Assembly (NCBI GenBank): GCA_015039365.1
Contig: WION01000088.1
Location: 62,001 to 126,000, forward strand
Length of the DNA stretch: 64,000 nt
Direction: 5' to 3'
Source of the DNA: Amanita rubescens
Taxonomy: Eukaryota > Basidiomycota > Agaricomycetes > Agaricales > Amanitaceae
Shown here: piece by piece, positions 11,530 to 22,259 of the stretch
Layout: every line of letters begins with the position of its first letter
Numbering within the stretch: position 1 is the first letter of the stretch
The notes under the pieces: generated by a model
Told to the model about the DNA's origin: nothing
The model's database searches: none
Seen by the model: the letters and a program-made list of their open reading frames with translations, nothing else
Position numbers and translations under genes: made by a program

Positions 11530-13809
11530 ATGGCTCCAACCAAGAGAAAACGAAGTGTAAAGAAGACCAAATCGAGCGCTTTGGTTGAAGACTCGTCAAC
11601 GTATGTTCCTATGTACTTCGTCATTTTAACAGTTAACTTTAAATGTCGTCACGGTTCTACTTTGGTCCTTAGCGACAGTGGCCAACCGAATCCAGAAAAT
11701 CTAGATAAACTGCATCCACAGGAGCGTGATGGATCGGACGATGATCAACCGTATGTTCAAGTTTCTGCTTATGACATTGATTGTTTGAGACACCTGGCTT
11801 CAGACTTTTAGAAACTGCAAAATTGCGAAAGAAGAAGAAGACAGTCACAATTTCTGAAGATGAACATGACGCATCTGTTGTTGGAAGTTCCATCACAAAT
11901 GCAGAGGCCGTTATTGAAGATGTTGGCGCCTCTGAAACAGTTCTCAATATGCCTACCCCGCTCTCTCTTTCCAAGGCAAAGAAGCCCGCGAAGTTTCAAC
12001 TTCGACAGTATGTGGTTTCTTAACCTTTTCATCTTTCAAGTCGTGCTGATATTTCTCGCATTCCAGGAATTCAGCACTTGCTGATAATAGTCAGACTGGT
12101 CGCCGAACAAAGGTCAACCCTATCGATAAAGACTCAGAGCCGTAAGTTCGTGATCTCGCGTATATTGAGCCCTCTCTCAGTTATCAATCAAATTATCCAG
12201 CTCAAAATTTGCTCCTGCGATATCCTCTGATCAGACGGGTAACGATTCCAGTGGATTGTCCATGAAACAGGCTAATATCAGTGAGGACAACAAAAAACAT
12301 TCGTACGTATTGCTTTCAGTAATTTTTTCTAACCTCACCGGTTTATCATACACAGCTTCTTTGATTCTGATATCGACGACTCGGGCCTTGATGATTCAGA
12401 TGATATGCACAGTGCTCATTCACTCGAATCGGGAACTCCTACAAAAAAATCGTCCAAGGCCTTGGCAAAACATGGTGACCGTTTATATCTAGATTCGTTT
12501 CCAGATATTGCGGACTCTGGCATCAAGCGAAACAAAGACATACAAAATAACCCCTTCACATTAGACGAAGATATAATTGAACCCCTATTGCGCGATGACT
12601 ACAAAACGCTACCTAGTCTTAGGCATGCATGTTTTGATATCACTTTTTGATGACTTACACCATGAATACAGAAATTCGACGGTAATACCATTTGTTAGGT
12701 ATGGTCAACCACGACCCGAGCCCAGCTCAATTGTTGCCTTGGGATATGAAAAAACTATTCTCAAGATGACCGGCGGTCATACTAGTACACAGTAAGGTTA
12801 TTCACGTTGATGTTGCAAAGTCAGATTGTGATTTTTGGTTTTAGGCAATTATCGGCAGCGGTGAAGTTTACAAGCTGCTTACCTTTCATTAATCCATCCC
12901 GTGCTTCACCAGATTTGGTCGTATATGATGGAGGTAAAATCTGCTTCTCCGGCGAAAATAGTAAACTGGGAAAAAACGCTGTTTTTTTGACGACGGGACT
13001 TATCGTTGATTCTCAATTAAGAACTCCGGCCGACAGTGTGATCAATCCTGGTCACAAGGTGAGATATGTTGTTTATGGTTCTATTCCCATTCAGAACCAC
13101 GTTCACGCCATGTTCTTAGGTCCGACAGGTGCTTTTACTCCCATTCGGTGGCGAAATCCAACGACTTCTCGCCTTCATCGGCACTGTTTTTAGCACCGAT
13201 GAATTTGTCTGCCTGTTAGAGTCCGGATCTTTGATTCTAACAACTCGTAGGGACGGAGCAGGTGCCGACTATAACACTCCTTTCAATTTTGCGGCAAATA
13301 CAAGCGGTATGTCAAGCTTCCAATTTTTAACTGTTTTCCTTTACTAATTATATCGTTCACTGGCACTAGCGTCCGGCTCTCCTGTTCGCTCTCGAGTACC
13401 TGCCGGTCTCCTGTCTAGGTCACCGGTAAAGCTTGCTTCCTCTGCGAATGGTAATACCAAAGGAAAGTCGAGCCATTTCCCTCCATCGATCGGTTTCAAA
13501 GACAATGGTATGCAAATTTTTCATGTAAGTTGGGATAGCTTATCGTTATTAGTCCCAGTGTATGATGCGCGGGGAAAGGACGAGTTTATGTTCGACAGGG
13601 AGAGCCTGAAACACATCCATGATCTACCGTTATACAACAATGCCAAGAGCGACCTGCCTTCTTGCAAGTATATAGCGACTGTTGGTTATACTGTTGGAAG
13701 TTGGCGAACAAAAGCAGATCCGGACGACGATACTCTCCGTATCTGTGCTAGCCTAAACATACATTTTGTTATCGTTCTAGGAAAGGTGGATATGAACGAC
13801 CTCGATTGA
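11530..13809 (+). CDS. Unassigned multi-exon gene (basic N-terminus, conserved-looking C-terminal domain)
   Basis: ATG at 11530 starts a basic stretch, MAPTKRKRSVKKTKSSALVE, that could be a nuclear signal. Many short exons follow with GTATGT or GTAAGT donors (after SSALVEDSST, DDDQP and others). They encode acidic and Ser-rich sequence (DDSGLDDSDDMHSAHSLESG-like), then a more ordered half: TCLPFINPSRASPDLVVYD-type segment, GENSKLGKNAVFLTTGLIVD, PIQNHVHAMFLG, VPVYDARGKDEFMF, and a last exon with SCKYIATVGYTVGSWRTKA and LNIHFVIVLGKVDMND before the stop at 13809. I recall similar C-termini in hypothetical proteins of mushroom genomes, but no function. Exon boundaries were inferred by eye, and intactness is not proven. 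It diverges from the gene at 9477-10583. Confidence 0.55.
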
Positions 13810-14913
13810 TATAGAAGAATAGAGCTAGTTAGAGCCTTATTTTTGACTTTGATTAATGCTATGCCTATTATATGTTGGCTTTTCTCGTACAGACGAATAA
13901 AGTGCACAGACATCAAACTTTTGTACACGCTGAAAATCTATTACTTGTAAGTACGACAAGTTGAGCATCAATCCAAAGATCTAATCACTCGCACGATCAC
14001 CTCCAACATGTGCATTATGATGGACATTAAGCAATCCACTCTTGCCCTAGCGATGACATTTTCGGGTGCTCTGTCTCTCGAAGTAACTCCTCAACCGCTC
14101 ACCCTTGCACGCCCTGGAATCGATCGCATTGCCGACATGAGAATGATGCTGAAAATCTTTCTTAAAGAAGCGCTGTCATCAGCGCATCAGTCTTACACCC
14201 CATCTGCAATCACTCGTCAACCCACTTGGCCAACGTACAGTTCTCAGATCGAACATACAACGACGAGTTCGAACACAGCTGAGGATGTGGTGTGAGTATT
14301 TCCGTTCGCTATTATGATAATACAACTCACCGTCCCTGTTCGCCTTCAACGGTTCGCAATTCAGCACTCGTAGATCCCACTACAGCTTGCCATTGCTTCA
14401 TGCCACCGTTAAGTGCAATCCTCCATCCCATGTTCAATAGCAATCGTCGTTCACTGCTTACCCATCACAAAACGACCTTAGGCGAAGTTCGTGAGGATCA
14501 GACGTCAGCCCCTCGACGTACAATGAATATGACAGTAACATCGCAAACCGTTGTAGAATGCCCTTTGCAGTCCTGATCGCGCAACGCCGATCAATATCCG
14601 ACCTTAACTTTCAACTCGCTATGCATCCATCCGTACAGCTGCCTCTTCTTGAACATCGTCTTCAGCGTGCGTCACTCCTTACTTTATGAATCTACACTCT
14701 CTTTATTGACAGTAGGTCCCCAGAATGAGTAAATACCATCTGCTGGCCCGAATGCACATGGAAGACGACTCGACGCGACACTAGAGTGCTTTGTCAGATC
14801 GACTATGTTCATTGATGCAGCTCAATATGTTCAGAAGGTGCTCCATTTATGATAGTGAACATGAAAACTTTGTATTCCGCTACTATTAGAAACATCAATT
14901 GTTTATGGGATAT
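13810..14913. other. Intergenic; possible uncharacterised short ORFs
   Basis: The open frames at 14008-14295 and 14292-14576 have no recognisable domain and no clear splice partners. Nothing else is seen. Confidence 0.35.
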
Positions 14914-16299
14914 CTACATGCCTGTAAGCTTAGCATATAGAAGAGCATCACTAAATACGTGTTTGCAAGTGAACATGGTGATCACAAGACGATTACCTGA
15001 TGTTACTGGAGTAGAAAAATGTGCCAAAAGATTAGCGCTGAATCCCAGTAACTCCCCCGACGTGACGGGTATTTCGAGACCTAATTGTGGAATAATTAAG
15101 TGTCCTCCTTCCCATTCACCTATTGGAAGAACCCATGTAACGCCTTGATCGTTTCGGTCAATGTGGACATGTTCACTACTTCCTTCTTTGACCGCGACCG
15201 TTGTGAACCCACTTTCGAAATCAAGAGCAGTTCGCGATTTAATTTGTTCAAACTGTGAGAGGTAAGTTGATATCCTATCTCATTTCAGCTCGTGTTATTA
15301 ATGTCCATCAAATCATTACTCACCATTTCTGTTTAGACCATAGTTTTGAAGCGTACGTTTCAGTGAAAGTTGCGATTTTTCGTGCGATTGAGTTCCGAAG
15401 AACGGTTAGAAACCCATCAGAAGCATCGTTGATCTTTTGATCACTAGAGTTGCTATCTTTTGTCACGAAAGGAAGGTTTTGGTACCGTCTCCAAACACCA
15501 AAGTGAAAGGCGGCAGTTTTTCCCCTTCCCATGTTCTTTTTTCTCGAAGGTTTTGCACCTGTCATGAGGGTCAAGCTTGACTTTCCATCTTATTTCATTC
15601 TACACACACCTGTCTTAACAAACGCTTCCCATTTTTCTAATATTTCTTTCATCCGTCTCTCGCTAATGATGGCTCCAAATTTCTTTACCAGAAAAGATGG
15701 ATAAATTGGACGCAGCGTTGCGGTCATGATCCTTTTGATGGAAAGTTTTAGCCGTCTTTTCCGCTTAACAAAGTAAGCATAGGATGGGCATTTGACTTCT
15801 ACATTTCCAGCGACATAAAGCATTTCCACCCCTTTATAACGGTCATGAATCGTATCTTTTACATATTCCCGAGATCTTTTCTTGAGAAATTCAGCGGGGA
15901 GTGCTGCACATGGATGTGAAACTAAATAGTAGCAACATGTCATGATTTACTCCAATTACTTTATATATAACACAGACCAATACGATTCTCTGCCTTCATC
16001 CTGGCCATCTTTCGGAATGCTGCGCGTCTTGAATATCTTCTCTGTGTAGCTTCTTTGGATCTCCGTCCTCTAGGTCGATCTACGTTGCCGTTAGTAGAGA
16101 CAGATTATCTTCTATAACTCTCACCCGATCTACGACGTGGCTGTGGCGCTGATGGAATCGGGGATGGCTCCTTCTCAGCTTCAAGAGCTCTTTCCTTTCT
16201 TAGACGTTTCAATCGTTCTTTAGCCTTCTTGTTCTGGGCGGTCCTTCCCTTAGCAGAGCGGAAGTGCGCTGTTTTGCCAATGCCTGGCAGAGAGTCCAT
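14914..16299 (-). CDS. TET/JBP-like Fe(II)/2-oxoglutarate dioxygenase (putative DNA base oxidase)
   Basis: Five exons join in frame to 394 residues: 16299-16125, 16079-15978, 15921-15610, 15558-15324 and 15274-14914. All introns are GT-AG. The N-terminus is very basic (KKAKERLKRLRKERALEAEK, then RPRGRRSKEATQRRYSRRAA). The C-terminal third is a double-stranded beta-helix dioxygenase: TALDFESGFTTVAVKEGSSE; the HxD metal pair HID (15157-15165, about residue 312); WVLPIGEWEGGHLIIPQLG; the distal His in LLAHFSTPV (15019-15021); and Arg in SGNRLVITMFT (14989-14991), expected to bind 2-oxoglutarate. This pattern fits the fungal TET/JBP-like expansion described by Iyer and colleagues (2014), linked to KDZ-type transposons; characterised relatives oxidise 5-methylcytosine. 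Family assignment is from memory of motifs; the substrate is inferred. Confidence 0.75.
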
Positions 16300-16640
16300 G
16301 TTATGACAATATGAAAGGAGGGGCTAGGGTTAGGCCTAAAAATAGACACGTGGGATAATGTTTCTAAACTCACACGAAACAATTGTCTCCCTCTCCATAC
16401 GGATGCGGCTTCAAGTGAACGCGTTCGAGCCTATGGAGAGATAAGGGACCCCGATCTTTGCATTAAGTGATAGCATCGGTATAATACTAATGATGTTCGC
16501 AATTTTTTTATAGTTTTACCCCTCCGTCACAAGTGGAGGATCCATGTCATCCTCATAGTCTACAACAGTTGAAAAGGGACTGAGATCAATCTGAAAGCCA
16601 GAGAGTGAGGAGGGTTGTGTAGGACAAAGGTTCTTTCAAT
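16300..16640. other. Upstream region of the TET/JBP-like gene
   Basis: Probable promoter and 5' UTR of the minus-strand gene. No specific element recognised. Confidence 0.35.
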
Positions 16641-17270
16641 ATGTTTCCACCTATTGTCACTCTTGAGCTCATGATTCACCTCAGCGACATAATTGCGCCG
16701 TACACATGGACATGACACCAAGTGGAATCCATTTGATTCAACTTCACCAATCTCATGGCATTGACATCCTTCCTCGAACGACACCGCTACCATCGCCAAT
16801 ATAGCCTTCTGCATGGTTCGTTGAACGGTAGAAATGACACAAAGCGGAACGCGTCTCATTCAACTTCAGCTGTCTCATGGCGTTCACATCCTTCCTCGAC
16901 GGACTCCGCAACCTTCATCGCTATCACAGACGCTCTCTCAATCGCTCATGATTCGCCTCAGCGATGTAACTGCGCCACACGCATGGAGTTGACACCAAGT
17001 GGAACACTTCTGATTCAACTTCACCAATCTCATGGCGTTGACATCCCTCCTCGAACGACAACGCTACCATCGCCAATATAGCCATCTGCATGGTTCGATG
17101 ATGCCTTCACCCTCAATCTATGCCTCGTGCACTCCACGCTAGAGATGACACAAAGCGGAACACGTCTCATTGAACTACAGCCGTCTCATGGCATCCACAT
17201 CCTTCCTCGACCAACACCGCAACCATCACCCCTATGACAGACAATCTCACAATCGCGGAATGCGCTAAAA
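16640..17270. repeat. Degenerate tandem repeat of about 290 bp
   Basis: Blocks TCAACTTCACCAATCTCATG, TTGACATCC(T/C)TCCTCGAACG and ACGCTACCATCGCCAATATA recur at about 16739, 16856 (partial), 17016 and 17165 (partial), with ATGACACAAAGCGGAAC between them. Roughly two and a half diverged units. Frame-breaking differences argue against coding. Confidence 0.65.
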
Positions 17271-17819
17271 ACTTGGACGCCGCTCACACTCGTTCGATTG
17301 TCAGAAATGCGGCCTTCTTTCTACGATATCAGATGTCGTCGTTCCAACGGCACCTTTCCAATTATTATCTGGAGCGTCCAGGCGTTCGGTTGCTCCCCTT
17401 TTCACCGTCGCTTGAACATATGACATCGTCGATATCAGTTGCTGTTGATAAAGTTAACTGGGTGAGTAATCGCACATCCCAGTCACGCTCGTTCATCCCT
17501 CATCGCTCCCCTGCTCCTTCTCCTGGCTACACTTCCGATATCTCATGTATCAGCGCCACACTCCTCAGTTATACGCCCGTCTGTAAAAGGCACCCACTGT
17601 ATCGCGTTCTTTGTCAACACGGCACCTCCAACGCTCTTATATACTTGATTACCAACACAAATCATCCAATAAGTGCGTACTTTGCCTTCACTTCACTTTA
17701 ACCCTAACCCTATCTCCGTCTCATCATCAGTTACTTAAATTAGATCCGCTTTTTTCACGTTCCCTCACGGATAACGGCGATAAAAGAAGCAACGCTACCA
17801 TCTTATCAACGTGAATGTA
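17271..17819 (+). other. Unassigned open region
   Basis: A 155-codon frame (17234-17701) runs out of the tandem repeat and contains a plausible GTGAGT donor at about 17461. It has no recognisable domain. I see no convincing gene. Confidence 0.3.
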
Positions 17820-18148
17820 TCACATCCGTACGTCGCTTGCCTGATTCACGTGTATTCCTCTGACTCGAAAACCACCTTCGTAGAAGAAACAGTGACCAAC
17901 TACTGATGCTAAAGTGGCGTCGTCGCTCAGATGATCACTTTCTGTCCAAATTGTCAAATTAACCGTCCCCTTGGGCCTTTGGCGTGCACCTTGTATACGA
18001 AGTAGTAAAACAACTGCTCGTGTCATTGAACCAGGTCTATAAACATTTGTACAGTCAATGTATTTCGTACGATGACAGCAATTCAGATTTCTTGTTTGGA
18101 TCAAGTTATGCTTTACGTGAACCAACTACATATTGCGCATAAGTTTTT

Positions 18149-19131
18149 CTAATATTCTTTGACCTCCATCCTGGGCACGAAGCGCTCAGTTTTCGCATAT
18201 TTTGTTAGTCTGATAAGCCAAGTTATGTTATTACCAGAATTGTCTTTCTCCTCCCCTTTATGTTTCATCATCCAACACCGATCATCTCCCAACCGCCGTC
18301 TCCTCATTTTTAATTCATCCGCCGCGCATTGAAAGTTTTCCGTACGTATAGCGTGCACTGCCGTCCATCCCCGTCTCTTGTATTTTTCGAGAGCGGTCAA
18401 AGCTTTCTTGTTCATCGGGCCACAAACAACTGTTTCACGCTGGATGAAGGTGGATACAGGGTATAAAGAATATGCGCAGTCATGCGTTATCATGTTCATG
18501 ACACATGCTGGGTAGCAATAAGCACAATTTGCTGAATCTCAATGGTAATACTCACTCGAGTGATAATCCAATATCGCACGGATAGGTAATGCTTTGGTAG
18601 CCATCAGTTGTATAACTTTCTTTGTAACTTTGTGGCTGAAAGTCTCCAACGTCTCAATTTCCGCAAACCCCGGATATCCGCCATCGTCTTCGATAGTAGG
18701 CTTTTTTTCGTCCTTTGGAACCCGCACATACCCAAATGCAATCACCTGTGCTTTCCAAGCATCAAGGTGTTTCGATTCGAAATAAAGGTCCAAATCGGCA
18801 TTTGGGTAAAATGTCCTATCGAAGAACTGCAACGCAGTGGAACCGCTGATGACTGCGTTAGTTTTCTTCATCAAGTTTTCAAATTTCAACATATCGCTGT
18901 CCGTTTCCAAGAACGGCGTAACCACTTTCGACAGGCTGAATATGGATCGGCAATATTGGTCCTTTAATTCCTTCATTCTTCGTGATGTACCTTCTAATAC
19001 CAAAATGTCTTCAATAGGCAACAAGTCGAACACTCTGTTCCATAATTCAACGGTCAACGACCTGCATTTGTTGTCATTGATGGAAAATGCTCTGATGGAA
19101 ACGGCGTTACTCACTGGTCATAGGCAATCAT
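18149..19131 (-). CDS. F-box-like / nucleotidyltransferase-fold protein
   Basis: Exons 19131-19115, 19061-18556 and 18507-18149 give 293 residues with GT-AG introns. The start is the ATG at 19131; the longer open frame from 19114 begins at a GTG that is really the first donor site. The N-terminus, SLTVELWNRVFDLLPIEDIL followed by EGTSRRMKELKD, resembles an F-box. Then ISGSTALQFFDRTF followed by NADLDLYFE is the GS...DxD signature of polymerase-beta-type nucleotidyltransferase folds. MNMITHDCAYSLYPVSTF and KKALTALEKYKRRGWTAV follow. Similar proteins are multicopy in mushroom genomes; catalytic activity is unproven. It lies inside the inverted repeats at about 11.17 and 19.3 kb and may be cargo. 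Confidence 0.7.
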
Positions 19132-19239
19132 GGTATGTTCTTTGGTAATGAGAAGGAATGAAATATGGCTGGAGCGTTTATCATTGGTTATGGAAGCCTT
19201 TATTGCTGCTCACGTCATAATCGCTACGTCGTCTGACCC

Positions 19240-19480
19240 ATATGACTCATCCGTTGCGCCACATCCGCTATTCCACTATTTGCAGGGAACCGGATATAAC
19301 GGACGGCGTTCCGTATTGTACTGCGCCCGTCGCAAGAAACATCATCAGACCTTCGTGCTCGATAATCGATAACGTAGACCACGGTTTGTGACATATGTGA
19401 AGGTGGATGTGTATCTCTCAACGGCGTTAGTTTTTGGGGATCACCATACAAACAATGTCTGGTGGAATCTGAATTAAACA
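19240..19480. repeat. Inverted counterpart of the 11.16-11.2 kb repeat
   Basis: ACGGCGTTCCGTATTGTACT followed by GCGCCCGTCGC (about 19300-19330) matches the reverse complement of 11160-11200. Together with the repeat at 10.7-11.2 kb this brackets the genes at 11.5-19.1 kb. Exact ends and a target-site duplication were not found. Confidence 0.5.
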
Positions 19481-19585
19481 TGTTAACAAATTAACCTCCT
19501 GTACGACCACAATCCATCCTCTTCAGTAATGTCTTGAACCAATTTAGGAAAAACAGGCTAAATATTCTCGCAGGAACGTTTATTT

Positions 19586-20072
19586 TGTTAAAGTTATCTT
19601 ATCTAATCATATAAGATAACGTATATCTTATCTTATCTCATATAAGATAACACATCATATCCTATCCTATAGATTAGGATATACAGATTAGATGGACATA
19701 CATGCATATATGTATTCACATACATATACACATGTACATATACATACATAGGATACTGGAATATCCTATAGTCGCTTGCGTCATCCCATTACTGCGGTAG
19801 ACGCGTCATAGCTGCGCTAGACGTCATATCATACGTCATGCACAGCTCTTCCTCTATTTACTATACATTGTACTTATTAGGGTACTAGTAGTATATAAGA
19901 CTACCTGTACGTAGGTACAAACAAGAACCTTCCTTCTCCTCTTACCACCACATCCTATATCCATAGGATAAGTGAGTTATCGTTCGAGGTCGTCACCGCC
20001 ACTCTACACTCCACTCTAAGTAAGTATTCACTTTAATACTTAGACGCTGCGCTGCTGGGCGTATCTTCGTCA
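19586..20072 (+). repeat. 5' LTR, copy 1
   Basis: 487 bp, TG...CA. It opens with an inverted repeat (GTTATCTTAT ... ATAAGATAAC) and contains GTATATAAGACTACC, a plausible TATA box. Confidence 0.93.
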
Positions 20073-20085
20073 GGTTATGGGCCCC
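20073..20085 (+). promoter_or_regulatory. Primer-binding site, half initiator tRNA-Met type
   Basis: GGTTATGGGCCCC abuts the LTR. Eukaryotic initiator tRNA has GGGCCCAUAACC across its anticodon arm, so the match is to the internal half-molecule and not the 3' CCA end. The same site is at 33780-33792 in copy 2. Confidence 0.8.
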
Positions 20086-21098
20086 GACATGGTATTGCTT
20101 GCATCACCATCGCCTCCAGGCATGTTACCATGCAAGATGTGTGAACAGGTATAGTATTGTGCGGGTCGGAGACCTGAGTGGCATCCGTCAATTTAACTAA
20201 GTTCTTGTATCTGACATACGAGCTCATGACATGCGCCCGGACCCTAGGGCTTTAGGGGGATCTCCTTGCACCCAGGGATTAGGGTACCACCTATGTTTCT
20301 CAAGGCTGGCATGGCAACCTTGACCCCCATGGAGTTATACTTGCCCTCCATGATGTGACTGGGGTATTCATGCACGATATTCCATTATAAGGCCCTTAGT
20401 GCCTTTAGTTACCGTATGTAGATCATATGGCCCGTAGTAACTTTCACAAAGTATAAAGGTCGTGCTGGGGTCCCATTGTGGACCATACACGCAGACTATT
20501 AGGCGTCCACTCCTAGAGAGCGCCTTAGATTAGCCGTTGGCTCTGCTCAAAAGGCATCCACGTATACTTTCATATTGTTACTGGGAGTGCTTATAAAGGT
20601 GGTCACGGACGGTTTATGGACCGGACACCTTTCATTTTCCAAAGACAACTGGTACCTCTTGGGACCAGGCAGTTGCCGCAGGCGCACTGCAGTCCGCGGA
20701 CCTTATGCATGTCATACTCGTTTACAGGTCAGGCACACAAGTCTGGTACATGTTCCTCGGATCGATCCTGGTGCTAGGCATTATCATGCTTGGCTGTAGC
20801 TCATAATGCTGCACGCAAGGTTGTTGTCGTATTCGTTATGACACCCTCGCCTATGAAGTCATTGTCGTTTATGTAATGACACCTTCATTAATAAAATCCT
20901 TAAAATAGATATAAATCATTGAATTTATAAATAATCCATCAAACGATCAATTGATTTCATCTCAATCAATCGTTCTATCATCAAGAAGCAAGAAATAACA
21001 TTTCTCGCTCACCCACTCCAATACAAGGCTATCAAACCTTGTCACCGACATTTCCATAAGGTTTTATATAAATATAAAACTTTATCAACATTCTTGTC

Positions 21099-22247
21099 AT
21101 GTCTTCTTTTACTAAAGAAGAAGACAGCGCTTTATGTTCCCTTGTCACCGAATTAAAAGGGGACAATTATCGTGCCTGGGCACGACAAATAACGGCATAC
21201 TTTCAGATCTCAAATCTGATGGTATTCATGTGTCCCGTTATTCCAAATGCAATCCCTGCTCACCTCAAAGCAGTAATTGCGCCGATCACTGCCACTAACA
21301 AGGCAGCAATCATCATACAAGCTGATGAGCTTGTACAAAACGAAAAGGCGTTACACGCCATTAAGCTCAGATTGTCCTTTACAATCTTTGAGCTTTATCA
21401 ACACGTTTATAATGCAAGACTCCTGTGGATGTTCTTGCAAGAACATTACAAAGATGATTCGCCAGCAATCCTTAACGGATCACTGGACAAAATAGATCAT
21501 GATCGATCTATAAATAAAATCATCACTCGTTACAGACACATAGCAGTACAGGGACATCAATTCCCGACTGCTCATTTAAATAAAGCACTTACGACCATTA
21601 GGGCTGTTCCATTAAAATGGATCAACCAAACAGCGGCTACATCATCTGTTACCGCTAATAAAATAAATTACTCTAGCCCTACGACAGCTCGTTCAGGAAA
21701 CACTGTCACACAAGTTGGACCAATCAGTGTCCAGCAACTTGCTAGTGAAATTCGTTCATCATGGTCGTTACGGCATCATGCTATAAAACAATCACCTCCA
21801 TCAACGCAAGATCCTAACTTGCATACGGAACATTGTTTAGCTAATGCCTCCTTAACAAACAAAGGCAAAGGCCGCTGCAGATGCTCGCCGCATCCACAGC
21901 CTACACATTTACGCTGGGAAGACTTTAAAAATAGTAGCAAGCCTGATTACATCAGGGGAGGATCTCCACTATTAGTCCAACAGCCCGAATCTGATCAGGA
22001 ATCAGACTCCACACATGATTCATTTAAATCATGTAAATCAAATGTCTCCACGCCTTCACCTTTATCACACGAGCCCTTAACAGACTCGTTGAATACAAGA
22101 ATAACAAATTCCCAGGAGGAATTTTATGATGCTCATGAAGATTTCGAGCGTCATTATGGAAATTTCATGGCTATGAATAGCTATGATCAATGGGTAGAAG
22201 AACAATATAGCATAGACTTAGATTATTTCTGGAAGATATATATGTAA
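21099..22247 (+). CDS. Gag-like protein of the LTR element, copy 1
   Basis: 382 residues from a good ATG. The segment ELKGDNYRAWARQITAYFQI and, about 75 residues later, KALHAIKLRLSF then ARLLWMFLQEHYKDDS match the Ty1/copia Gag core (DUF4219/UBN2 type). This family packages retrotransposon RNA in virus-like particles. The C-terminal half is Ser/Thr-rich and acidic. I see no CCHC zinc knuckle; the only Cys cluster is CRCSPHPQPTH. The ORF is intact in both copies with mostly silent or conservative differences, suggesting it is maintained. It is followed by no pol, in frame or out. Confidence 0.82.
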   Translation: MSSFTKEEDSALCSLVTELKGDNYRAWARQITAYFQISNLMVFMCPVIPNAIPAHLKAVIAPITATNKAAIIIQADELVQNEKALHAIKLRLSFTIFELYQHVYNARLLWMFLQEHYKDDSPAILNGSLDKIDHDRSINKIITRYRHIAVQGHQFPTAHLNKALTTIRAVPLKWINQTAATSSVTANKINYSSPTTARSGNTVTQVGPISVQQLASEIRSSWSLRHHAIKQSPPSTQDPNLHTEHCLANASLTNKGKGRCRCSPHPQPTHLRWEDFKNSSKPDYIRGGSPLLVQQPESDQESDSTHDSFKSCKSNVSTPSPLSHEPLTDSLNTRITNSQEEFYDAHEDFERHYGNFMAMNSYDQWVEEQYSIDLDYFWKIYM

Positions 22248-22259
22248 TATATAAATTGT

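Noticed and set aside
17697..17712. Telomere-like AACCCTAACCC
   Set aside because: Only about two repeat units; no array, so not a telomeric tract.
17820..18125. 101-codon minus-strand frame downstream of the F-box-like gene
   Set aside because: The upstream gene already ends at 18149 with a stop; no domain or splice link found.
20575..20799. 74-codon frame conserved in both LTR leaders
   Set aside because: It begins at TTG, has no good initiation context, and conservation is expected because the whole leader is conserved.
21321..21350. Hammerhead-like CTGATGAG ... GAAA
   Set aside because: It lies inside the gag coding sequence, and the intervening bases do not form a proper stem II; likely chance.
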